A DNA stretch of 64,000 nucleotides from the NCBI GenBank assembly GCA_964352715.1, contig CAYGSU010000003.1, positions 62,001 through 126,000 on the forward strand, read 5' to 3'. The notes beneath the pieces are model-generated. The model was given only the letters and a program-made list of their open reading frames with translations, had not been told where the DNA came from and did no database searches. The DNA is from JAVKBW01 sp964352715 (GTDB lineage: Bacteria > Pseudomonadota > Alphaproteobacteria > UBA8366 > Aestuariispiraceae). This document shows, one piece after another, positions 24,185-33,452 of the stretch. Numbering within the stretch: position 1 is the stretch's first letter; the number at the start of each line of letters is the position of its first letter. Both the position numbers and the translations under genes were made by a program.

Positions 24185-25180
24185 ATGGCGCTGCTGGAAA
24201 TCGACAATCTCAATGTGGAGTTCAGAACGGCACAGGGCGCCTTCCGGGCGGTTGACGGAATGTCGCTCACGGTCGATCAGGGTGAGTTGCAGGCGATTGT
24301 CGGGGAAAGCGGTTCCGGCAAGTCGGTTGCCATGCTGGCGCTGATGGGCCTGCTGCCCTGGACGGCGACGGTGACGGCGGATCGCCTGTCCTTTAACGGC
24401 GTAGACATGGCTGCGTTGCCGGCCCGGCAGCGACGTCGCATCATCGGCAAGGATATGGCGATGATCTTTCAGGAGCCGATGACCAGCCTGAATCCCTGTT
24501 TCACCGTCGGGTTCCAGATCAAGGAAGCACTGAAAACCCATCTCGGCGGCACCAGGGCCGAACGGCAGGCACGCGCCGTTGAACTGTTGCAGCAGGTCGG
24601 CATTCCTGAACCGGAAAAGCGGCTGTCGGCGTTTCCGCATCAGATGTCGGGCGGCATGAATCAGCGCGTCATGATCGCCATGTCCATCGCCTGCCGACCG
24701 AAGCTGCTGATCGCCGACGAACCGACGACGGCGCTTGATGTCACCATTCAGGCGCAGATTCTCGATCTGCTGCTCGATCTTCGGAAAAAGGAAGGGATGG
24801 CGCTGATCCTGATTACCCATGACATGGGTGTCGTCGCCGAAACGGCGGAACGCGTGGCGGTTCAGTATGCCGGCCAGAAGGTCGAAGAACAGAATGTCCG
24901 CGACCTGTTCCGAAACCCTCATCATCCCTACACGCACGGTTTGCTGTCGTCTCTGCCGGAGCGCTCCAGAGGGAAAAAGCTGCCGTCGCTAGCCGGTGTC
25001 GTGCCGGGGCAGTTCGACCGACCGGCAGGCTGTCTGTTTTCGCCGCGCTGCCCTTTCGCTACCGACCTGTGCCGAAGGGAAAAGCCGCCACGGCAAGGCC
25101 CTGAATTCGGATCCGCCCTGTGTCATACCCCTTTGCAGCAGGGTATGCCGCAAACCGTTGCAGAAAGTGTCGATGCATGA
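24185..25180 (+). CDS. Dipeptide-type ABC transporter ATP-binding protein (DppD-like)
   Basis: 331 residues, cytosolic. Walker A GESGSGKS, Q-loop in MIFQEPMTSLNP, signature MSGGMNQRV (typical of DppD rather than LSGGQ), Walker B LLIADEPTTALDV and switch His in ITHDMGVV are all intact. The C-terminal oligopeptide-transporter extension has CLFSPRCPFATDLC, a cysteine-rich block often seen in this subfamily. Its stop overlaps the next ATPase gene by four bases. Confidence 0.93.
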   Translation: MALLEIDNLNVEFRTAQGAFRAVDGMSLTVDQGELQAIVGESGSGKSVAMLALMGLLPWTATVTADRLSFNGVDMAALPARQRRRIIGKDMAMIFQEPMTSLNPCFTVGFQIKEALKTHLGGTRAERQARAVELLQQVGIPEPEKRLSAFPHQMSGGMNQRVMIAMSIACRPKLLIADEPTTALDVTIQAQILDLLLDLRKKEGMALILITHDMGVVAETAERVAVQYAGQKVEEQNVRDLFRNPHHPYTHGLLSSLPERSRGKKLPSLAGVVPGQFDRPAGCLFSPRCPFATDLCRREKPPRQGPEFGSALCHTPLQQGMPQTVAESVDA

Positions 25181-26145
25181 CGGCGCAGTCCCCACTTTTG
25201 TTGGCAACGAACCTTTCCCGGCATTACGAGATTTCCGGCGCCCGGTTCGGCAAGAGTCTGAGCGTCAAGGCGCTGCAGGGCGCGAGCTTCGTTCTCGACC
25301 GGGGCGAGACGCTGGCGGTTGTCGGTGAAAGCGGCTGCGGAAAATCGACCCTCGCACGGCTTATCACGATGATTGAACCGCCAACCGACGGGTCTTTCGA
25401 CATTGATGGCCATCATGTCGACAATACCGCGTCGAAGCCCGGCAGGAAGCTTCGCGCCGCCGTGCAGATCGTGTTTCAGGATCCGTATTCATCGCTCAAC
25501 CCACGGCAGAAAGTCGGCACGATCATTCAGGAACCGATGCTGATCAACCGGCCGGATGTGCCGGCGTCGGAACGGCAGGAAAAAGCCCGCGCCATGTTGC
25601 AGAAAGTGGGGTTGCGACCGGAACATTTCGACCGCTATCCGCATATGTTTTCCGGCGGACAGCGGCAGCGGATCGCCGTCGCCCGGGCTCTGATGCTGAA
25701 TCCTGAAATTCTGGTTCTGGACGAGCCTGTCTCCGCGCTCGATCTCTCGGTTCAGGCGCAGATCCTGAACCTGCTGGTCGATCTGCAGGATGAATTCGGT
25801 CTCGCCTACCTGTTTATTTCTCACGATCTTTCCGTCGTTCGTCATATGGCCGACCGGGTGATGGTGATGTATCTGGGGCGGCCCGTCGAATACGGCGACC
25901 GTGACGCGATTTTCAACAACCCGCAGCATCCCTATACGAAGGCGTTGCTTTCAGCGACGCCGGTCGCCGATCCGGAACATGTGAAAGACAGGATAAAGCT
26001 GGAAGGTGAACTGCCGTCGCCGGTCGATCCGCCTACCGGATGTGCATTTCACCCGCGCTGCCCGATCGCCGTTGCGGCCTGCGCACAAGAAAGGCCTGAA
26101 CTGCGGCAGGTCGAAGGACGTGACGTGGCCTGCATTCTGGCGTGA
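25177..26145 (+). CDS. Dipeptide-type ABC transporter ATP-binding protein (DppF-like)
   Basis: 322 residues from the ATG at 25177, inside the DppD-like stop codon (ATGA); the longer upstream reading is a shadow. Walker A GESGCGKST, Q-loop VFQDPYSSLNPR, signature FSGGQRQRIAVARAL, Walker B LVLDEPVSALDLS and His in ISHDLSVV are intact. The C-terminal extension reads CAFHPRCPIAVAAC. Together with the DppD-like subunit it powers the importer. Last gene before dddP, 94 bases downstream on the same strand. Confidence 0.93.
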   Translation: MTAQSPLLLATNLSRHYEISGARFGKSLSVKALQGASFVLDRGETLAVVGESGCGKSTLARLITMIEPPTDGSFDIDGHHVDNTASKPGRKLRAAVQIVFQDPYSSLNPRQKVGTIIQEPMLINRPDVPASERQEKARAMLQKVGLRPEHFDRYPHMFSGGQRQRIAVARALMLNPEILVLDEPVSALDLSVQAQILNLLVDLQDEFGLAYLFISHDLSVVRHMADRVMVMYLGRPVEYGDRDAIFNNPQHPYTKALLSATPVADPEHVKDRIKLEGELPSPVDPPTGCAFHPRCPIAVAACAQERPELRQVEGRDVACILA

Positions 26146-26239
26146 GTTTTTTTCGCTAATCCCCTGCATAATAGGGATTGCGCCCGACAAACAGACCGGT
26201 CCAAATGATTGACATGTTTGTGTTGAAGGATGCACCGCG

Positions 26240-27577
26240 ATGTCTGTCTCAACGTATTCGATCCCGAATCCGAAAATTAATCCGGCCACACGGCCGGCGA
26301 TCGGTCTGAAGCCGGACGGCAGCCCGGACGATCCGGACCGGGTGGAAATCGGGCCGACGGACAAGGCGTTTCAGGAATGGGCGGCGTTGGGCATTACTGC
26401 GCCGAACCTGACCCGCATTAGAGAGTTTCGGTTACACCGCGTTGTTGCCGAACTGCAGAAGCGGGAACTGGACGCTGTGCTGCTGTTCGATCCGCTGAAC
26501 ATTCGCTACGCGACAGATTCCATGAACATGCAGGTATGGGTTTCCCACAACCCGTCGCGTGCGGCGATGGTAACGGCCGACGGTTATCTGGTGCTGTGGG
26601 ATTTTCACGGCTCGGACCATCTGTCGAACTATCTGCCGCTGATCAACGAACGCCGTCACGGCGCCGGGTTCATCTATTTCATTGCCGGTGACAAGGAAGA
26701 GGAAAAGGCGAACGAATTCGCCGCCCAGGTGGATGAGGTGGTGCGGCAGCAGTGCGGCAAGGGCCGCCGGCTTGCCATCGACAAGATCGAAATTCTGGGG
26801 CTGCGCGCGCTGGATGCGCTTGGGTTCGAGACGTTTTCCGGTCAGGAAGTCATGGAGCATGCACGGGAAATCAAATGCCCGGATGAAATCAACGCCATGC
26901 GGTGTTCGATCGCAACAACCGAAATCGCCATTGCCGAAATGCGCAAGGTGCTTGAACCCGGAATCGCCGAGGTCGAACTCTGGGCCGTCATGCATGCCGA
27001 GAACATCAAGCGCGGCGGTGAATGGATCGAAACCCGTATCCTGAGTTCCGGTCCGCGCACCAATCCCTGGATGCAGGAAGCCGGACCGCGCCGGGTCCAG
27101 GACGGTGATCTTGTCGGTTTCGATACAGATCTGATCGGACCGTATGGAATCTGCACCGATATTTCACGGACATGGTATTGCGGCGACGGCAAGCCCAGCG
27201 ATGAACAGCGCCGGCTGCACGATGACGCCTATACCTATTTCGTCCGGAATCAGGAACTTCTGAAGCCGGGAACGCATTTCCGCGAGCTGATTGAAGCCGG
27301 TGCGACCCTGCCGGACTACCTTCAGGAACAGCGTTACGCCGTTGTGATGCATGGTGTCGGTCTGTGCGATGAATTTCCGTCTATTCCCTACCCGCAGGAC
27401 AGTGTCGAAGGCGCGTGGGACTATGTGCTGGAACCCGGCATGGTGATCTGTAACGAAGTGTATGCCGGCAAGGTCGGTGGTCGCGACGGTATCAAGCTTG
27501 AAGACCAGATCCTGATAACCGAAACCGGGTATGAAAACCTCACACGGTGCCCGTTCGACGCGAAACTGATGGGCTAG
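26240..27577 (+). CDS. dddP: DMSP lyase DddP (M24-fold metalloenzyme)
   Basis: 445 residues with the aminopeptidase P/creatinase (M24) fold. DddP splits dimethylsulfoniopropionate into dimethyl sulfide and acrylate. The six metal-ligand residues reported for Ruegeria DddP (D295, D297, D307, H371, E406, E421) are present at exactly those numbers: D295/D297/D307 in FDTDLIGPYGICTD, H371 in VMHGVG, E406 in CNEVYAG, E421 in KLEDQ. DPLNIRYATDSMNMQVW and GGEWIETRILSSGPRTNPW are also as I recall from DddP proteins. AAGGA lies nine bases before the ATG. A non-DMSP M24 hydrolase remains possible because peptidases share the ligand set. Confidence 0.82.
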   Translation: MSVSTYSIPNPKINPATRPAIGLKPDGSPDDPDRVEIGPTDKAFQEWAALGITAPNLTRIREFRLHRVVAELQKRELDAVLLFDPLNIRYATDSMNMQVWVSHNPSRAAMVTADGYLVLWDFHGSDHLSNYLPLINERRHGAGFIYFIAGDKEEEKANEFAAQVDEVVRQQCGKGRRLAIDKIEILGLRALDALGFETFSGQEVMEHAREIKCPDEINAMRCSIATTEIAIAEMRKVLEPGIAEVELWAVMHAENIKRGGEWIETRILSSGPRTNPWMQEAGPRRVQDGDLVGFDTDLIGPYGICTDISRTWYCGDGKPSDEQRRLHDDAYTYFVRNQELLKPGTHFRELIEAGATLPDYLQEQRYAVVMHGVGLCDEFPSIPYPQDSVEGAWDYVLEPGMVICNEVYAGKVGGRDGIKLEDQILITETGYENLTRCPFDAKLMG

Positions 27578-27585
27578 CCGGGCCG

Positions 27586-28014
27586 TTACTGTTCAGGATT
27601 GTCCAGCGGTATCTCAGCCCTGACGACGACTGGGTTTCCATTGTCGTCCGTGCCTTTGTATTCGACGGAGGCGACATCGGGAAGCGTCTTGGTCGCGACA
27701 TACTGGTCGCGCCGAGATTTCGCGGAGTTCGGGTCGATACGGTATTCGATCATTCCGGAAACGCATTCATTGCCGTGATCAACACAGACTGTACCGCTTG
27801 TTAGCGTTACGCCCACACCCGCATTTTCGATGAAGATGCGGTGATGCATGAACCGGTGCCGGTCATCCTTGAAAACATAGCCAAGCGGCTGAATGGTCAT
27901 GGTCAGCGAGGCTTTTTCAGCATCCTGCGCCCATGCCGGTTCGCCGGACAGGCTGATGCCCGTTATAGACAGAGCCGCCAGGGCCACTGCGCATAAAAAC
28001 CCGGTTCGCGTCAC
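27586..28014 (-). CDS. Secreted protein of unknown function
   Basis: 142 residues from a GTG that overlaps the tldD stop (GTGA). A signal peptide is clear (FLCAVALAALSITGISLSG, cleavage after AWA). The mature part has one pair of cysteines (TVCVDHGNECVSG) that may form a disulfide, and beta-strand-like sequence. Co-translated with tldD; no family recognised. It is convergent with dddP, with only 8 bases between the stops. Confidence 0.65.
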   Translation of the reverse strand: MTRTGFLCAVALAALSITGISLSGEPAWAQDAEKASLTMTIQPLGYVFKDDRHRFMHHRIFIENAGVGVTLTSGTVCVDHGNECVSGMIEYRIDPNSAKSRRDQYVATKTLPDVASVEYKGTDDNGNPVVVRAEIPLDNPEQ

Positions 28015-29444
28015 GCCGCCGTGCCTCCAACGGTCAACCCATCAAGTCTCAATGTCGGCTGGCCGACGCCCACCGGCACGCCCTGGCCTTCCTTGCCGCA
28101 GGTGCCGATACCCGGATCGAGTTTCATGTCGTTACCGATCATCGAGACGCGCGTCAGCGAATCCGGGCCGTTGCCGATCAGGGTCGCACCCTTGACCGCC
28201 GCACCGATCTTGCCGTTCTCGATCTTGTAGGCTTCCGTGCAGGAAAACACGAACTTGCCGTTGGTGATGTCGACCTGCCCGCCGCCGAAATTGACCGCAA
28301 ACAGGCCTTTCTTGACGGAAGCGAGTATTTCGCCCGGGTCCTTGTCGCCATTCAGCATGTAGGTATTCGTCATCCGCGGCATTGGCGGATGCGCGAAGGA
28401 CTGCCGGCGGCCATTGCCCGTCGGCCGCATGCCCATGAGCCGGGCATTCATGCGGTCCTGCATGTACCCGGTGAGAATGCCGTCCTCGATCAGCGTGGTG
28501 CTGCTTGTCGGCGTTCCTTCATCATCAATCGTAAGCGAACCACGCCGATCGGCCATCGTGCCGTCATCGACGACGGTGACACCCGGCGAGGCAACACGCT
28601 GGCCCATCAGGCCGGCGAAAGCGGATGTCTTCTTGCGGTTGAAATCACCTTCCAGGCCGTGACCGATGGCTTCGTGAAGCAGAATGCCCGGCCAGCCGGG
28701 GCCGAGCACGACCGTCATTTCACCAGCTGGCGCAGGTTCGGAATCGAGATTGATCAGTGCCTGACGAAGCGCTTCGTCGACCTGTTCCTGCCACGCATCC
28801 GGCGTTACGAACCGGTCGAAGGCCAACCTGCCGCCGGCGCCATGGCCGCCGCTTTCCATCTTGCCGTCCTTTTCGACGACCACGGATACATTCAGCCTTA
28901 CCAGAGGCCTGATATCGGCCATGCGTTCGCCGCCCGGCCTGACGATCTGCACCGCCTGCCATTCGCCGGCCAAAACGGCGCTGACCTGACGCACCCGGTC
29001 ATCTTTCGACCGCGCATAGGCGTCGATTTCCTCAAGCAGCTTCACCTTTTCCTCGAAGGCCATGCCCAACAGCGGATTTTCATCGCCGTACAGCGCCTTG
29101 TTGGTGCCGGCGGGCGCAGCAGCGAAAGACCCGCCATGACCGGCATGAACCGCTCTCACCGCATCGCTGGCGCGTTTCAGGGCACCTTCGCTGAAATCGG
29201 ATGCGTGGGCATAGCCGCTCACATCATCGGCAACCGACCGCAAGCCGAAACCCTGCGCCGTGTCATAGCTGGCGGATCGAACGCGTCCGTCGTCGAATGA
29301 AATCGCCTCCGACAGCCGGTATTCCAGAAACAGCTCGCCGTCATCCGCGCCTTTCAAGGCGTCGTTGACCAACGATTCGGTGCGGTTTCGGTCAAGGCCC
29401 GCGCGCTCATAGAATATCTCGTCTGTTTCGGCCAGATTTGGCAT
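28011..29444 (-). CDS. tldD: TldD, metalloprotease subunit of the TldD/TldE complex
   Basis: 477 residues. The HExxxH zinc motif reads HEAIGHGLEGDF, and the second half has GILTGYMQDRMNARLMGM and NTYMLNGDKDPGEIL, as in TldD. The TldD/E heterodimer is a periplasm-free cytosolic protease that trims peptide antibiotics and antitoxins; TldE (PmbA) is not in this window, which is common. GGAG lies ten bases before the ATG. Placement just upstream of coxB, divergent, is the usual alphaproteobacterial arrangement. Confidence 0.92.
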   Translation of the reverse strand: MPNLAETDEIFYERAGLDRNRTESLVNDALKGADDGELFLEYRLSEAISFDDGRVRSASYDTAQGFGLRSVADDVSGYAHASDFSEGALKRASDAVRAVHAGHGGSFAAAPAGTNKALYGDENPLLGMAFEEKVKLLEEIDAYARSKDDRVRQVSAVLAGEWQAVQIVRPGGERMADIRPLVRLNVSVVVEKDGKMESGGHGAGGRLAFDRFVTPDAWQEQVDEALRQALINLDSEPAPAGEMTVVLGPGWPGILLHEAIGHGLEGDFNRKKTSAFAGLMGQRVASPGVTVVDDGTMADRRGSLTIDDEGTPTSSTTLIEDGILTGYMQDRMNARLMGMRPTGNGRRQSFAHPPMPRMTNTYMLNGDKDPGEILASVKKGLFAVNFGGGQVDITNGKFVFSCTEAYKIENGKIGAAVKGATLIGNGPDSLTRVSMIGNDMKLDPGIGTCGKEGQGVPVGVGQPTLRLDGLTVGGTAA

Positions 29445-29774
29445 GAAATTTCAGCTCCGGATCAGAATGTAACGTCTCACTATAACCAGAGTGACGTGGG
29501 AACGAAAAAAGTAAAGTCCATACACTCATTGTTGAATGACCGTTGACCGTTAAGCCGCAATCGACTGCAGAATCCGGACAGTCGGCTGCGACAGCAGAAC
29601 GCAGTTGTATTGCTTGATTGCTCTATTTCACAGCGTACAATACCGTATATTGTTTGGGGGGATCGGTCCGCAGGCGAAAACCTGCTTGGATCATCCAGGA
29701 CAATGCGATACATCCACGTCGGCAAGCGAGCGGAAGCAGCGCGGCGGGTGTTTTACGATATGGGGAGTAGCGGT
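29445..29774 (+). promoter_or_regulatory. 330-bp tldD-coxB divergent region with candidate cox promoter
   Basis: No gene seen. TTGATT (29614-29619), a 16-base spacer and TACAAT (29636-29641) form a good sigma-70-type promoter toward coxB. In the resulting leader GCAGG (29670-29674) and CCTGC (29681-29685) enclose CGAAAA, and the stem can be lengthened by GGTCC/GGATC with a TT bulge. No FNR- or RegA-type box was recognised by eye. Confidence 0.45.
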
Positions 29775-30659
29775 GTGAAAAGTCGGATCATGGCCCTTGC
29801 GGCGAGCGGACTAGCAATGTTGGCGACATTGGTCGCCGCGCCGGCGATGGCGGCAAAGCCACAACCCTGGCAGCTGGGGCTGCCGGAACCGGCTACGCCG
29901 ATTGCCGAAATGCTTGGCGATTTCCACACCTTGCTGTTGTGGATCATCGTAATCATCACGATTTTCGTGCTGTTCCTGCTGCTTTGGACCTGTTTCAAGT
30001 TTCGTGAATCGGCCAACCCCACGCCCTCCAAAACCACGCATAACGCTGTGCTGGAAGTTGCCTGGACCCTTATTCCTATCCTGATCCTGGTCGGTATCGC
30101 CTTCCCGTCTTTCAAGGTCATGTATGCGGCCGACAGTACCGATGATCCGGAAATGACGCTGAAGATCACGGGCTATCAGTGGTACTGGAACTACACCTAT
30201 CCCGATAACGGCAATTTCACGTTCGACGCCTATTTGCTGGCCCGTACGCATGAAGAAGCGGAAGAGCAAAATGCGCATCGCCTGATGGATACAGACAACG
30301 TCGTTGTTCTGCCGGTCGACACCAATATCCGACTGATCATAACAGCAGGCGATGTGTTGCATAACTGGTCGATGTCCGATTTCGGTGTGCGACTCGACGC
30401 CGTGCCGGGCCGGCTGAACGAAACCTGGACCAAGATCAATCCGGAATTCGCCGGCCATACCTTCTACGGGTTCTGTTCCGAATTGTGCGGAACCGATCAT
30501 GCGTACATGCCGATTATGGTCAAAGCGGTGACGAAAGAGGAATTTGCAGCCTGGGTCGAACAGGCGCAGCAGACATACGACACTGCCGACGGTTCGCCGC
30601 GGCCATCTCTGGATAACAATGAAGCCGGCGCATCACAGCTGGCTTATACAGCCGAGTGA
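29775..30659 (+). CDS. coxB: Cytochrome c oxidase subunit II
   Basis: 294 residues starting with GTG at 29775, which has GGGGAG seven bases upstream; the ATG at 29760 is badly placed relative to that site. A signal peptide (LAASGLAMLATLVAAPAMA) and two membrane helices precede the periplasmic cupredoxin domain. The CuA site is intact in FYGFCSELCGTDHAYMPIM (two Cys, His, Met), with the earlier CuA His in ITAGDVLHNWSM and the aromatic patch YQWYWNY for electron entry from cytochrome c. First gene of the oxidase operon, 29 bases before coxA. Confidence 0.93.
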   Translation: MKSRIMALAASGLAMLATLVAAPAMAAKPQPWQLGLPEPATPIAEMLGDFHTLLLWIIVIITIFVLFLLLWTCFKFRESANPTPSKTTHNAVLEVAWTLIPILILVGIAFPSFKVMYAADSTDDPEMTLKITGYQWYWNYTYPDNGNFTFDAYLLARTHEEAEEQNAHRLMDTDNVVVLPVDTNIRLIITAGDVLHNWSMSDFGVRLDAVPGRLNETWTKINPEFAGHTFYGFCSELCGTDHAYMPIMVKAVTKEEFAAWVEQAQQTYDTADGSPRPSLDNNEAGASQLAYTAE

Positions 30660-30688
30660 TCGGCGCGAAGCGATTGAGGAGATAACAA

Positions 30689-32281
30689 ATGGGTTACGGT
30701 GCAACCGCAGACGCGCATGACGATCACGGAATCCCGAAAGGATACCGTCGCTGGCTGTATTCCACCAATCACAAAGACATCGGTACGATGTACATGATCT
30801 TTGCGATTGTTGCCGGCCTGATCGGCGGTCTGGCTTCGATCTACATGCGGATGGAACTTCATCATCCGGGCGTGCAGTACATGACCGACGGACACGAATG
30901 GAACGTCGTCATTACGGCGCACGGGCTGATCATGGTGTTCTTCGTCGTGATGCCGGCGCTGATCGGCGGGTTCGGTAACTGGTTTGCGCCGCTGATGATC
31001 GGCGCACCGGATATGGCATTCCCGCGAATGAACAATATTTCGTTCTGGCTGCTTATTCCGGCTTTTGCGCTGCTGCTTCTGTCGGCCATCATCGGCGGCG
31101 GTGCTGGCACGGGCTGGACGGTCTATCCGCCGCTGTCGAACACGCCGGGCCATTCCGGTGCGGCGGTCGATATGGCGATTTTCGCGCTGCACCTGGCCGG
31201 CGCCTCGTCAATTCTCGGCGCGATCAACTTCATCACGACCATCTTCAACATGCGGGCGCCGGGCATGACGCTGCACAAGATGCCGCTGTTCGCCTGGTCG
31301 ATGCTGATCACGGCCTTCCTGCTGGTGCTTTCGCTGCCTGTGCTTGGCGGTGCGATCACCATGCTGCTGACAGACCGTAACTTCGGCACATCCTTTTTCC
31401 GCCCCGATGGCGGCGGTGACCCGATCCTGTTCCAGCACCTGTTCTGGTTCTTCGGTCACCCTGAAGTGTACATCATGATCCTGCCGGCTTTCGGCATCAT
31501 CAGCCATGTTATTTCGACATTCTCCAGAAAGCCGATTTTCGGCTATCTGGGCATGGCCTACGCCATGGTGGCGATCGGATTCGTCGGCTTCATCGTCTGG
31601 GCGCACCACATGTACACGGTGGGCATGGATATCGATACGCGGGCGTATTTCACCGCAGCCACAATGGTCATCGCGGTGCCGACAGGGGTCAAGATATTCT
31701 CCTGGATCGCGACCATGTGGGGCGGGTCGATCAAGTTCGACACGCCGATGCTGTGGGCGGTCGGGTTCATCTTCCTGTTTACCGTGGGGGGCGTAACCGG
31801 TGTTGTGCTGGCAAATGCCGGCATGGATCTGCAGTTGCACGACACCTACTATGTCGTCGCGCACTTCCATTACGTGCTGTCACTTGGCGCCGTCTTCGGC
31901 ATATTCTGCGGCATGTATTACTGGATCGGCAAAATGAGCGGCCGCCAGTTCCCGAGCTGGGCAGGAAAGCTGCACTTCTGGACGACCTTCATCGGCGTGA
32001 ACATCACCTTCTTCCCGCAGCATTTCCTCGGTCTTGCCGGCATGCCGCGCCGGTATATCGACTATGCGGACGGTTTCGCGCAGTGGAACGCCATTTCATC
32101 ATGGGGCGCCTACATTTCCTTCGCATCGACCCTGTTCTTCGTTGTCATGCTGATCTACACGATCCGTGCGGGTCAGCGGGTTGGCGACAGCTATTGGGGC
32201 GAGGGAGCGACTACCCTGGAATGGACGGTTTCGTCTCCACCGCCGTTCCACACCTTCAACGATCTGCCGCAGGTCAAGTGA
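30689..32281 (+). CDS. coxA: Cytochrome c oxidase subunit I (aa3 type)
   Basis: 530 residues, twelve helices. The haem a ligand is in TAHGLIMVFF, CuB and the Tyr cross-link lie in FGHPEVYIMILP (K-channel Tyr present), further CuB ligands in WAHHMYTVGMD, and haem ligands in VAHFHYVLSLG. GGFGNWFAPLMIGAPDMAFP carries the D-channel asparagines; this is an A-type proton-pumping oxidase. AGGAG precedes the ATG. Terminal reductase of the aerobic chain, accepting electrons from cytochrome c. Confidence 0.95.
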   Translation: MGYGATADAHDDHGIPKGYRRWLYSTNHKDIGTMYMIFAIVAGLIGGLASIYMRMELHHPGVQYMTDGHEWNVVITAHGLIMVFFVVMPALIGGFGNWFAPLMIGAPDMAFPRMNNISFWLLIPAFALLLLSAIIGGGAGTGWTVYPPLSNTPGHSGAAVDMAIFALHLAGASSILGAINFITTIFNMRAPGMTLHKMPLFAWSMLITAFLLVLSLPVLGGAITMLLTDRNFGTSFFRPDGGGDPILFQHLFWFFGHPEVYIMILPAFGIISHVISTFSRKPIFGYLGMAYAMVAIGFVGFIVWAHHMYTVGMDIDTRAYFTAATMVIAVPTGVKIFSWIATMWGGSIKFDTPMLWAVGFIFLFTVGGVTGVVLANAGMDLQLHDTYYVVAHFHYVLSLGAVFGIFCGMYYWIGKMSGRQFPSWAGKLHFWTTFIGVNITFFPQHFLGLAGMPRRYIDYADGFAQWNAISSWGAYISFASTLFFVVMLIYTIRAGQRVGDSYWGEGATTLEWTVSSPPPFHTFNDLPQVK

Positions 32282-32313
32282 ACCCGCATGCAGCTTGTTG
32301 ACAGGACGATACG

Positions 32314-33273
32314 GTGAGAAACTCATCCTACGACATGGTGCTTGAAGGGGCGGCGGCAACGCCGTCCTCTTCAATCGATCTCGCAGAAACCGGCCCTGTT
32401 TCAGGGCAGGCGAAAGACTACGTTGCGCTTCTGAAACCACGGGTAATGTCGCTGGTGGTGTTTTCGGGCTTTGCAGGTCTGCTGGTTGCGCCGGGGACAA
32501 TTCATCCGTTTCTGGCCGCCGTGGCCGTTCTGTGTATTGCGGTCGGCGCTGGCGCCGCCGGCGCCATCAATATGTGGTACGACCGCGATATTGACGCGAT
32601 TATGATGCGAACCCGCGGTCGCCCGATCCCGATGGGCAAGGTTCCCGCCTCCGAAGCGCTCAGCTTCGGTATCATCCTGTCACTGTTTTCGGTCGCGCTG
32701 ATGGCGCTGGCGGTCAACTGGATGGCGGCCGCCCTGCTTGCCGGCGCGATCCTGTTCTACGTGTTCATTTACACGATCGGTCTCAAGCGCCGCACGCCGC
32801 AGAACATTGTCATCGGCGGCGCGGCCGGTGCTTTCCCGCCGATGATCGGCTGGGCGGCGGTAACCGGCGGTGTGTCCGTGGAATCGCTTGTTCTGTTCGC
32901 ACTGATCTTTTTGTGGACGCCGCCGCATTTCTGGGCGCTGGCGCTGTATCGGCTTCGCGATTACGAAAAAGCGTCCGTGCCGATGCTGCCTGTCGTTTCG
33001 GGTGTACGGAACACGAAGATTCAGATGATCGTCTATTCGGCTATCCTGCTGCCGGTGGCTATCGCGCCGTGGTGGCTTGGCATGACCGGTGTGACCTATG
33101 CGCTTTTTGCTTTTCTGCTGGGCGCCATTTTCCTGGCCGCGTCGATTGCGGTCTGGTTTGACGAAACCGACCGGTCCGCCAAGCGGATGTTCGGCTATTC
33201 GATTTTTTATCTTTTCGCCCTGTTCGGCGCGATGATTGTGGATTCAACCGTGCTGGGTTTTGCAGCGGGCTAA
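32314..33273 (+). CDS. ctaB: Protohaem IX farnesyltransferase
   Basis: 319 residues from a GTG. An UbiA-family prenyltransferase with the prenyl-diphosphate/Mg motif YDRDIDAIMMRTRGRP (Asp-rich NxxxDxxxD type) and a second acidic motif YRLRDYEKASVPMLP. About eight membrane helices. It makes haem O, the precursor of haem A for the oxidase. Lies between coxA and ctaG as in other alphaproteobacteria. Confidence 0.93.
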   Translation: MRNSSYDMVLEGAAATPSSSIDLAETGPVSGQAKDYVALLKPRVMSLVVFSGFAGLLVAPGTIHPFLAAVAVLCIAVGAGAAGAINMWYDRDIDAIMMRTRGRPIPMGKVPASEALSFGIILSLFSVALMALAVNWMAAALLAGAILFYVFIYTIGLKRRTPQNIVIGGAAGAFPPMIGWAAVTGGVSVESLVLFALIFLWTPPHFWALALYRLRDYEKASVPMLPVVSGVRNTKIQMIVYSAILLPVAIAPWWLGMTGVTYALFAFLLGAIFLAASIAVWFDETDRSAKRMFGYSIFYLFALFGAMIVDSTVLGFAAG

Positions 33274-33293
33274 CCGGACAGCGGTTCTGAAAG

Positions 33294-33452
33294 ATGGATG
33301 TAATGACAGGTAACGATAGCAAAAACAGGGCAGAAAGCGATATGCATCGCCAGAAGCGCGGCAAGAACATTGCCGTCGCCCTGTGTATTTTTGCCTTCTG
33401 TGTCGTCGTGTATCTTGTGTCCATCATCAAGATGGGCGGGGGGGCCGGATGA
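33294..33452 (+). CDS. Small CoxF-like membrane protein in the oxidase operon
   Basis: A 52-residue reading frame between ctaB and ctaG: a charged N-terminus (MHRQKRGKN) and one helix, NIAVALCIFAFCVVVYLV, ending SIIKMGGGAG. Its TGA overlaps the ctaG ATG (ATGA). A single-helix protein of this size at this position matches CoxF, an oxidase biogenesis or structural factor in alphaproteobacteria. Starts at 33303 or at the ATG within the frame further on are also possible. Confidence 0.72.
   Translation: MDVMTGNDSKNRAESDMHRQKRGKNIAVALCIFAFCVVVYLVSIIKMGGGAG

Noticed and set aside
26158..26179. Terminator at AATCCC/GGGATT after dppF
   Set aside because: Only a 6-bp stem and no T-run after it; the T-run lies before the stem instead. 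Left as unproven.
26240..27577. Ordinary Xaa-Pro dipeptidase or creatinase instead of DddP
   Set aside because: M24 peptidases share the ligand set, but the residue numbers and the surrounding blocks fit DddP much better. Kept as an alternative within the confidence.
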